From the NCBI GenBank assembly GCA_014843695.1, contig CM026393.1, forward strand, positions 11,304,734-11,368,733: DNA of 64,000 nucleotides, given 5' to 3'. Below, in pieces: positions 11,701 through 23,700 of this stretch. The translations under genes and the position numbers were made by a program. Position 1 is the stretch's first letter. The number at the start of each line of letters is the position of its first letter. The stretch comes from Archivesica marissinica. Taxonomy: Eukaryota; Mollusca; Bivalvia; Venerida; Vesicomyidae. The notes beneath the pieces are model-generated. The model saw nothing but the letters and a program-made list of their open reading frames with translations. It was not told the origin of the DNA and ran no database searches.

Positions 11701-14700
11701 GTCACCATCATGATTTATATTTTAGCGAGTGAGTAAACCATAAGCTATTTATCTTCCTATCCAATCCCATCATTGGTTGTTGTGAACTAGCATGTGTTAT
11801 GTAATTTGAAAAGTGAATAGTTGTGAGAGATAATCTTGTGTTTTACTCTTTTTTAAAAAGGCGACGCCTTCTGAAGAGATTAGTCATTTTAGATTTTTGG
11901 AGGATAGTGCAATGATATAGACAGAGACCCATTCCAGAGTCTCCTCTGGTTCTTTTACGTGCACGGTGTACAGCACCAACACGAGACCTTGGTATTAGGG
12001 TCAGACGGGGGTTTGAACCTGCGATCCCTGGATTACCAGTCCAGCGTGTCATCTGTAGAGAGATAATGGTAGATAGGTCCTACATATAAAACACTATCTC
12101 TTGATTAATGTGTTTCCCTTCCAGGAAGCTTAGATGACATAGTGACAGAAGCTATAGTGACAGACAAAGTGCAGTTTATGCAGCTGATACTGGAACAAGG
12201 CGTGATTATGAAGGAGTACCTCACGCTCGATAGACTAGATCTACTTTATTCCAAGGTAATAGTGCATTGCTGGCCAAATACCTCTACATTATACCTGTAC
12301 AATCGTGAACTGGCAACGAATATTCAAATATTCGCTCGAACGTCCGAATATCCGAATACTATTCCAGTATTCGAATATTCGGGGGGGGGATATTATATTG
12401 TCCTCAAAAATGCCACCCGTCAGTCACACGTTTGGAAATGCGTGAATTGCTCTGAGAATAAGAAAACTGCTAGGTGTAATCTATGCAAATTTGATTTAAC
12501 ATATTCGGGTACAATATCAATCTGAATAATCATTTGAAGCAGATGACGTTTACACGTAGAACAGAAATTAGGTTAGTTTGGCAATTTTTATAAGAGTTTG
12601 AGTGATTTTGAGTTTTTGATAGAATTCTATCGAATATTCGAACACGTTCCCGACCGAATATTCGAATAGTATAATCGCTATTCGTTGCCATCCCTAATAT
12701 AAACCAACTACGGAAACAAATTCGTAAATCTAAAAATAGAAACAATTTGTAATTGTTTATTATTTCAGGTTCCGAAACATCATGCCATCTATAAACTGCT
12801 GTTCAAGTTGACTGGTACTACGGAGTTAACGAGGAAGAATGTTATTCGTCTGCTGGGACGGCTGTTGGACCGGTAAATTCACTAGGGCTGCACTGTCCAT
12901 AAACGAAAGTGTGTTATATATCTCATTCAAATAGTGTGTATCCACAGCAGCTAGTCAGTAAACAGGTTCTGGTCAGCAATGATATTGAAAATGCCTCCGT
13001 TGTGTAATGGATACGGTAGCCGCCTAGTATTCGAAAGGTGGTGAGTTTGAGCCTCACTAGAATTACATCGGCGGTGTCCCGAGGCAAGATAGTCCACATT
13101 ACCTCTTCTCTCTCCATCACGGCGATGAATTTGATCAGGAATGTGGTCTCGAGAGTGATTAAACAAATGTTATAAGAAAGTGGTTTGCAATCAAAGTAAT
13201 ACATAAACCTCTTCTCTCTATCATTACGATGGATGTGATAGCGCAGTGGATGCGCGTTCGCTTCAGGTGCGAAAGATCCGGAGTTCGAGTCCCACTGGAG
13301 CCATTACCATTGTGCCCTTAGGCAAGGCATTTAAATTCCACATGCCTCTTTTCTCTCCTTCATGGCGATGGATTCCATCAGGAATGAGGTCTCGAGAGGG
13401 ATTAAACAAATGTTATAAGAAAGTGGTTTGCAATCAAAGTAATACATAAACCTATTCTCTCTATCATTGCGATGAATTTGATCAGGAATGAGGTCTCGAG
13501 AGGGATTAAGCTAAAGTTGTACGAACTTGGTTTGCAATCAAACTAATATATATTTGTACACACTATCTTATTTAAAACATGGCCGATTGATTAAGGTCGT
13601 TGCTTCAAATCACTTGCCTCTCACCGCTGCTTGTTCAAATCCTGCTGGGGGGTGTCAAATTATTGTGCGGAAGCTATCCAGCTGGCTTGCGGCAGGTCGG
13701 TGGTTATACCCACTTGGATTTGATCAGGAATGAGATCTCAAGAGGGATTAAACTAAAGTTGTATGAACTTGGTTTGCAATCAAAGGTTAGTGGTTCTACC
13801 CACTTGGATTTGATCAGGAATGAGATCTCAAGAGGGATTAAACTAAAGTTGTATGAACTTGGTTTGCAATCAAAGGTTAGTGGTTCTACCCACTTGCGCC
13901 TGAAATATTGGATGAGGTGTGGCACCCAGGGTTGTCCTCCACCAATAATAGCTGGAAAGTCGCCGTATGACCTAAGCTGTAGGTGCGACGTTAAACCACC
14001 GAAAACTATAGAAAATGTTGAATGATATCAACATTCAACAGATTAATGTTGAATGATATCAACATTCCACAGATTAATGTTGAATATGTTGAATGATATC
14101 AACATTCAACAGATTAATGTTGAATGATATCAACATTCAACAGATTAATGTTGAATATGTTGAATGATATCAACATTCAACAGATTAATGTTGAATGATA
14201 TCAACATTCAACAGATTAATGTTGAATGATATCAACATTCAACAGATTAATGTTGAATGATGTCAACATTCAACAGATTAATCAGCACTTTTTGCTTCAA
14301 ATGGAATTTCTTTTTTTAACTTTATTTATTTTACAACGATTGCGAAGCAAGTTTTAACAACTTATATTAATCACTCTCGTTGGCGCGGATGAAAGCGTAA
14401 CATTAATGTGGTCATTTGTGTGGGAGGAAACCGTAGTTCCCGGAGAAAATTAACTTGTCCGATCTGGCGACCACAGTACCATGAAATAATTGAAATCCAC
14501 TATTACATTGTACTTAACAAGGATATAACCTGTGCATGTTGTAGATATGAGAGGGACGAACAGCTGGCTTTTGACGATGATATATTTGAGGAGGTAGGTG
14601 ATGAAACGGTGGATGCCAAAAAAGTGATGTTCTTCCGGCCCTACAAACATCTACTTATCTATGCTGTACTCTTACATAGGTAATAGTTATCTTTTCAAAC

Positions 14701-17700
14701 TAGCTCTCTGTGCTGTCTATGTTGCGGTCTTTTCTCAATGAGGGAGAAGTGATTTTTGTAGTTTGCCGGCTGAGTAAATAAAATCATATTTGCAAACAAC
14801 GTAGATCCAGATCAGCCACAGCAAATATCCGAATAGCAAATAGCATAGGGCATGATCAGATGGCACATTCTGGCTCTATCCTGTTTGCAAAAGTATACCA
14901 CTGTAACCTATCATCACTGATGGTCACGGGTTCGAGCCCCGCTCAGACCGTGTTGCATTTGTATGAAAAAGTTGGCAGTTTCTTACGGAGGTTGGTGCAC
15001 CCAAGTACTGGTTAACCGCTGGAGTCTGCTCAGGAAAGGTGTTGTTAGGTAAACTGCCCGCCGGCGATATAGTCCAAAATGGTGCTGATGCAGGCGTAAA
15101 ACCCGAAATATAATAATAATAATGTTTGCAAAAGTGATTTTATCTGCCGCTAGAATGCAAAGCATTAAACAACTACTTATCTACGCTAGATTGATACATA
15201 AGTGAATGTTTCGGGAAGTCTTGATAGCGCAGTGGATGCACGTTCGCTTCAGGTGCGAAATATCCGGAGTTCGAGTCCCGCTGGAGCCATTACCATTGTG
15301 CCCTTAGGCAAGGCGTTTAAATTCCACATGCCTCTTTTCTCTCCTTCATGGCGATGGATTCCATCAGGAATGAGGTCTCGAGAGTGATTAATATAAGTTG
15401 AAAGAACTTGTTTCACAATCAAGCTAAAATAAATTTGTATAAACTAATGTTTCGTCCTTACATCATCTTATCATTGCTGTGCTGACATGAGAATTGACAT
15501 TTGGATATTTCAGGCAATCATTGGCCAAGTTTTGCTGGGAGATGGGGGATGAACCAGTTACAACAGCCGTAGCTGTGACTCGCCTGTACAATGCCATGAT
15601 CCGACACATCACCCAGGACGAATCTAGTCACCATGAAGCAGTCATTGCCTATAAGATGTTAGTATAGTGTTTATTTACTCCGATGCTTTTGAAAGGAGCG
15701 GGCAGTTATTGCCTATAAGATGTTGGTATAGTGTTTATTTACTCCGATGCTTTTGAAAGGAGCGGGCAGTTATTGCCTATAAGATGTTAGTATAGTGTAT
15801 ATTTACTCCGATGCTTTTGAAAGGAGCGGGCAGTTATTGCCTATAAGATGTTTGTTTTGTGTTTATTTACTCTGATGCTATTGAAAGGAGCGGGCAGTTA
15901 TTGCCTATAAGATGTTGGTATAGTGTTTATTTACTCTGATGCTTTTGAAAGGAGCGGGCAGTTATTGCCTATAAGATGTTGGTATAGTGTTTATTTACTC
16001 TGATGCTATTGAAAGGAGCGGGCAGTTATTGCCTATAAGATGTTGGTATAGTGTTTATTTACTCTGATGCTATTGAAAGGAGCGGGCAGTTATTGCCTAT
16101 AAGATGTTGGTATAGTGTTTATTTACTCTGATGCTTTTGAAAGGAGCAGGCAGTTATTGCTATGGCTTTGTCTGCTTCATCCCTGTGTCTTATAACCTTA
16201 CTATTGGCAATAACTTCTTTATGACTATGAATCCAGGGATCGCAGGTTCGATCCCCCGTCTGACCCTAACAAAATTAACAGTCTTTCAGATGGGACTTTA
16301 AACCGAGGTCTCGTTTATTACGTCGCTTACCGGTTGAGCGATGCCTCCACAAGAGATTATTCATTTTAGATTATGGAGAATAGTGCAATGATACATACAG
16401 AGACCCATTCCAGAATCTCCTCTGGTTCTTTTACGTGCACCGACACGAGACCTCGGATTAATGTCCCATCTGAAAGACTGTTAATTTTATTGGTGTCAGA
16501 CGGGGGATCATTTTAATTTCAATGTGATTTTATTTCTTTTTCCGCTATCTTGTTTTCATGTATTCTCGAAGGATGTTTTGTTGAAAAATGTCAGGATTGT
16601 CAAACAACAAAGCCAGAACATCTTGATCCCGAGATAGCATATTTATATTATATAATGCCGTAGCCCTTTCCTTCGTAGAGATTTATGTTAATATACTATT
16701 ATATCTCCATACAAACGACAGCCATTTAACCCTTTCCTTCATACAGAGTTAGGTTAATATACTATTATATCTCCATTCAAAAGACAGCCATTTAGTTATC
16801 ATGCAGTGGATAAGTAGTCGCCATATCTATCCCACCTCCATAGATATTACTGGGACTACATAGAGATTTAGGTTAATATACTATTATATCTCCATTCAAA
16901 AGACAGCCATTTAGCTATCATGCAGTGGATAAGTAGTCGCCATATCTATCCCAACTCAATAGATATTACTGGGACTACATGAGATTATGGCCTTTATTTT
17001 GAACATTGGTTTGGCAACTACATTGTCAATGTATGTCGTATTGGTAATGGCGTCAAGAGGGGCTTCTATGAGGGAAAGGGTTAAAGTCATGCAAGCTTAC
17101 TGTACTGATTCTTTATTATATTGTCATCTCTATTGAAATGGCCAGTAATTTCTGACGTAACCTTTTGTCTGCTGGGTAAATAAAATCACATTGCAAACAA
17201 CATAGATACAGATGCATATTTTAACCCATATAACCTGCCTAATGAATTGGACGAAATGTGCAAACAACATAGATCCAGATCAGCCCCGGTGTAATACCGC
17301 ACCCATAACCTGCCTAATGAATTGGACGAAATGTGCAAACAACATAGATCCAGATCAGCCCCGGTGTAATACCGCACCCATAACCTGCCTAATGAATTGG
17401 ACGAAATGTGCAAACAACATAGATCCAGATCAGCCCCGGTGTAATGCCGCACCCATAACCTGCCTAATGAATTGGACGAAATGTGCAAACAACATAGATC
17501 CAGATCAGCCCCGGTGTAATGTCGCACCCATAACCTGCCTAATGAATTGGACGAAATGTGCAAACAACATAGATCCAGATCAGCCCCGGTGTAATACCGC
17601 ACCCATAACCTGCCTAATAAATTGGACGAAATGTGCAAACAACATAGATCCAGATCAGCCCCGGTGTAATGCCGCACCTGATCACGATCTATGTTGTTTG

Positions 17701-20700
17701 CTATTCAGCCAAGTGTTTTAGCTCCACTATCCGAATAGCAAACAGCAAAAGTGATTTTATTTATTTTATTATAAATTTTATTTGAAGATGAATTTCACTT
17801 TGTATTAGAATGTAACTTGTATTGTGATTTGAGAAAGCTGTTTATTCCGAGATATTACTGGAGGCGTCCCAATATGCATAAATGTGTTGAATTAATTAAT
17901 AGTGAAAATAAACAGGTTATTAAAAATTTAAGTATATATATAGAAAAATCATTTACCCTTAGGACAAATGAGTTGTATACTAGATAATAACGTGTTAGAA
18001 TATAATATGTTATATGATAAGTCCAATATAATACCAATATAACTTGATGTATGTACTTTAATAGACGTCTTTCATAAACTTGGTAAGTACAAGTAAATGT
18101 TATTGGTGTTAAGAATGAAAGAATATACATATACTTTAGTGTCAAATATTTTGTATGAAACGTCATGTAATGCAGAAATGCTTGAAATGTTAAGGTTAGA
18201 ATAAAGTAATAGAGTATACGTGTTATTTATGTTCTCCAATGTATCAAGTCAATATTACATGTATATTGTACATTTTCTGTACGTTCATAACTTAACTGTA
18301 GATATGAGATGCAATGTACCCACGGTAACTTGTTGGTTAGTAGAAACGAGAATGTAGTAAATTTAACACGGCCGTTTAAGCATCGACTCTAGTTAAGCCT
18401 GAAACATACTTATACTCAGTTTATTAAGCTAAATTATTGTTCATTTGATTACTTTCACATGCTATACTGTTATATCATAACGTTAAGATAAGGTATACAC
18501 CATGTAGAAAAATAATCTGATCAGTTCGTCATATCAACTCATGTCAATATAATTATGATACATTCTCATTACAGCGTGGGCCATTAAACTATTTGCATGT
18601 GTGTTAAGATCATAAGTACACCAATATTTATTAGTAGGTTAATGTTATGATATACAAATACAGCTGCAAATTAAAGTCCAATTGATTATATATTTTAGTT
18701 TTCAGAATATTAATCTATATAATAAAATAATTTTATTTATACTAATAATAAATTTATTATTTACTTAATACGTTCTTAATAATTGCATGAACGATGTTTG
18801 GTGTGTTACTTATAAAAATAAAAGCCTTTAAAGTAAGTTAACATGGCATGCATATGTTATTAAAGATTTTTTCATCTATATTATAACATATTATCACATA
18901 TAAATATTTGCTTTAGTATTATATAATTAATTAGATATATTGCTATAATGAATTGCTGTCGCCATATTTTTGTATATGTAAATGTATGCCACATGGGTCT
19001 GAGACCTTCTGGATTTAAACAAATAAAACTTTGAAACTTTGAAACTTTATTTATCTTGTCTGTTAGAGAGTTTGAGAACATAGCAGCCACGGTTCTGGAT
19101 GAGTGCCAGCAGCGGGATCCGGAGAAGGCGATGATGATCGTAGAGAGGAAGTCGCCCGTCTGGAACGAGATGACCTGTCTACAAATAGCTGCTGCCTCCA
19201 ATGACCAGGTATGTTCATCTGTAAAAGTGTTTGTTTATTATAGTGTCACCCCTATTTAAAGGGCCAGCCATTTCTGACTTATGAGACACCTCTTTTTTTT
19301 ATGAACATCAGTACTTCCCGAATCCTATGCTTGTGTGCCAGACATCAGGCTGGTAGGCAATCGGTTCATTCTGATATGACCGGTTGGTTAGGCGCAAGCT
19401 AGTTAAATAATGGTTACCGATTGCTTATCAGCCAGACGCCTTGCCTTCAAGGATAGGATTCGGGGAAGTACTGCTGTCCATAAGAGGTGTGTCATCAGTC
19501 AGAAATGGCTGGCCCTTTCAATAGGTGTGACGCTATAATAAACAAACACTTTACTTTATGTTTGCATCGATAAATTGATTTTTGTTAGTCTCATGTAAAT
19601 GGTTACGTTTAAGCTTGATTTATTTTAACAACTTATATTAATCACTCTCGTTGACGCAGATGAAAGCATAAATGTGGTCATTCGTGTGGGAGGAAACCGG
19701 AGTACCCGGAGAAAACCCACCTGTCTGATCTGGCAACCACCGTACCATCTCGCATACTTCCCGTATGTAAATGGTTATGGTACTACGGTGAGATAAACTA
19801 TTAATATAAATTGTCATTGTTTTGGTTTTAATTTTACTATACTTGGAGTTATGAGTGTACAAATCCTTCCATAACTCATCTGGTTGCTGTATTGTCCCAA
19901 TCCTCTGAAACATTTGTTTTAACCCTTTCCTTTATAGAGATTTAGGTTCATATACTATAATATCTCCATTCAAACGACAGCCATTTAGCTATCATGTAGT
20001 GGATAAGTTGTCGCCATATCTATCCCACCTCCATAGATATTACTGGAACTACATGAGATTTAGGTTAATATACTATAATATCTCCATACAAGCGACAGCC
20101 ATTTAGCTATCATGTAGTGGATAAGTAGTCGCCATATCTATCCCACCTCCATAGATATTACTGGCACTACATGAGATTCTGGCCTTTATTATGAACAGTT
20201 TGGCTACTACATGGTCAATGTATGTCATATTGTTAAAGGCGTCAAGAGGTGCTTCTATGAGGGAAGGGTTAAGTTCTAAATTGGGTAGATTATGATGTAC
20301 TTAATGTCTAAATTTGGTGAATTTTGAATTTAAATATTATAATGGTTTGCGCTATTGGTTAAGGAAGCCAGTTAGATTGAGCTAATCTTACATTTCTCTC
20401 TGAGCAGTATAAAATTGTTGTATGTGTGTGATGCATACATGTACTTATTGATTCGAGTTGAATGTGTGTTTGGTGCATATGTGTACTTACATACTTATAA
20501 CTATACTTGTATTCAGTTTCATACAGCCATCACATATTTTCTTATATGTACACGCGTGTAATAACTTGAAAGATTCTGATTGATTTAGAGAATGAATAAT
20601 TGTTACAATTTATAAATTAATCCTTTAAGTTATGGATTCTATTTGAATTGTTACGTATTGTTAATGGTAAGACAAACGATGATTTAATTTAAAAGAAGTC

Positions 20701-23700
20701 TCGACATAATTATAACGCTGTTTAAAACGTAAATATATATGCTGCTATGCGTAGTGACGTCATGACACTTTAGTAACATCATGACACTTTAGTGATGTCT
20801 TGACACTTTAGTAACATCATGACAATTTGCGCTGACTCTTGGCGGCAAAATGAAAGTAACAATGTTGATTTTTATGCAAAAATATGATTAAAGCGAGCGA
20901 TATATGATAATGTGATGAGAAGGATTTCATACCATATTTTATGAAACTCGATTTGGAGTTTTGCCAAAGTCTCACTTAACCCATTTCATTCTGGATACAT
21001 TTAAAGGCTTTTGCAAACAACATAGATCCAGATCAGCTGTAGAGTGACGCTGTGTAATCATGATCTATGTTGTTTGCTACATAGCCATGTGTCTTAGCAA
21101 GATCATCTGAATAGCAAACAGCATAGAGCCTGATAAGATGGAACATTCCGTGGCGGCTGATCTGGCTCTATGTTCTTTGCAAATACTGTTTGAACGGTAT
21201 CCAGAATCAATGGAAAATTTCAAACCTCGTTTCATTAAAATATGGTATGGAATCAACACTCATGTATGATCCTTTATATATTGATTTGATTTGATTGTGT
21301 TGTAGATGTTCATATCATCGGAAGCTTGTCAGAACTCCGTGTCCACCACCTGGAAGCAAGGTATCATTTCCGGATGGTCAATGGTAAATATGCTTGCTTG
21401 GAATCATTTATAATTTTTGTGTGTTTTACGTTTATTTATCGTCGCTACCTATTGCCCATATGAGCAATGCCTCCTGAAGAGATTAGTCACTTTAGATTTT
21501 TGGAGGATAGTGCAATGATACAGATAGAGACCCATTCCAGAGTCTCCTCTGGTTCTTTTACGTGCACGGTGTAAAGCACCGACACAAGACCTCGGTTTAA
21601 AGTCCCATCTGAAAGACTGTTAATTTTTATTAGGATCAGACGCGGGATCGAACCTACTTGCTGGTATTTATATAGGTTATATAATAAATTTGAAGTCGTG
21701 ATAGTGCACTGGTAGTGCGTTCGCTTCAGCTGCGAATGGTCCGGAGTTCGAGCCCAGCTGTAGCCATTACGATTGTGGCCTTAGGCAAGGCATTTAGATT
21801 ACACGTTGCCTCTTCTCTTTCCCTCGTGGCGATGAATTCCATCAGGAATGAGGTCTCAATAGTGATTAATATAAGTTGTAAGAACTTGTTTTGCAATCCA
21901 GCTAAGACAAATTTGTATAAGATATAAACTTGCTGGTATTTATATAATTTATAAACTAAACCTCCTATTATGTAGGTTATTGTATAAGCTTGATAGTATT
22001 TATACTATTCACCATAATACTCTGTACTTCAGCAAATACTCTGTACTTCAGCAAATACTCTGTGCTACAGCAAATACTCTGTACTTCAGCAAATACTCTG
22101 TACTACAGCACATACTCTGTACTACAGCAAATACTCTGTACTTCAGCAAATACTTTGTACTTCAGCAAATACTTTGTACTTCAGCAAATACTCTGTACTT
22201 CAGTTCAGCAAATGCTCTGTACTTCAGCAAATACTCTGTACTTCAGTTCAGCAAATGCTCTGTACTTCAGCAAATACTCTGTACTTCAGTTCAGCAAATG
22301 CTCTGTACTTCAGCAAATACTCTGTACTTCAGTTCAGCAAATACTCTGTACTTCAGCAAATACTCTGTACTTCACCATAATACTCTGTACTTCAGCAAAT
22401 ACTCTGTGCTACAGCAAATACTCTGTACTTCAGCAAATACTCTGTACTACAGCAAATACTCTGTACTTCAGCAAATACTCTGTACTTCAGCAAATACTCT
22501 GTACTACAGCACATACTCTGTACTTCAGCAAATACTCTGTACTTCAGCAAATACTCTGTAATTCAGCAAATACTCTGTACTTCAGCAAATACTCTGTACT
22601 TCAGCAAATACTCTGTACTACAGCAAATACTCTGTACTTCAGCAAATACTCTGTACTTCAGCAAATACTCTGTACTTCAGCAAATACTCTGTACTACAGC
22701 ACATACTCTGTACTACAGCAAATACTCTGTACTTCAGCAAATACTCTGTACTACAGCAAATACTCTGTACTTCAGCAAATACTCTGTACTTCAGCAAACA
22801 CTCTGTACTTCAGTTCAGCAAACACTCTGTACTTCAGCAAATACACTGTACTACAGCAAATACTCTGTACTTCAGCAAATACTCTGTACTACAGCAAATA
22901 CTCTGTACTACAGCAAATACTCTGTACTTCAGCAAATACTCTGTACTACAGCAAATACTCTGTACTACAGCAACTACTCTGTACTTCAGCAAATACTCTG
23001 TTCTACAGCAAATACTCTGTTCTACAGCAAATACTCTGTACTTCAGCAAATACTTTGTACTTCAGCAAATACTCTGTACTTCAGTTCAGCAAATGCTCTG
23101 TACTTCAGCAAATCCTGTACTTCAGTTCAGCAAATGCTCTGTACTTCAGCAAATACTCTGTACTTCAGTTCAGCAAATGCTCTGTACTTCAGCAAATACT
23201 CTGTACTTCAGTCAGCAAATACTCTGTACTTCAGCAAATACTCTGTACTTCACCATAATACTCTGTACTTCAGCAAATACTCTGTGCTACAGCAAATACT
23301 CTGTACTTCAGCAAATACTCTGTACTACAGCAAATACTCTGTACTTCAGCAAATACTCTGTACTTCAGCAAATACTCTGTACTACAGCACATACTCTGTA
23401 CTTCAGCAAATACTCTGTACTTCAGCAAATACTCTGTAATTCAGCAAATACTCTGTACTTCAGCAAATACTCTGTACTTCAGCAAATACTCTGTACTACA
23501 GCAAATACTCTGTACTTCAGCAAATACTCTGTACTTCAGCAAATACTCTGTACTTCAGCAAATACTCTGTACTACAGCACATACTCTGTACTACAGCAAA
23601 TACTCTGTACTTCAGCAAATACTCTGTACTACAGCAAATACTCTGTACTTCAGCAAATACTCTGTACTTCAGCAAATACTCTGTACTTCAGTTCAGCAAA

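Noticed and set aside
12142..12525. 127-codon frame running from a TRPM exon into the hAT relic
   Set aside because: Exon 12125-12255 has a good donor (AAG/GTAATA) and the next exon continues the homology, so the read-through is not the gene model.
17186..17721. Cysteine-rich repeat frames on both strands (CANNIDPDQPRCN and GADLDLCCLHISSN)
   Set aside because: They come from a 75-bp duplication inside a MITE. Both strands are open, and the DNA is explained by the element.
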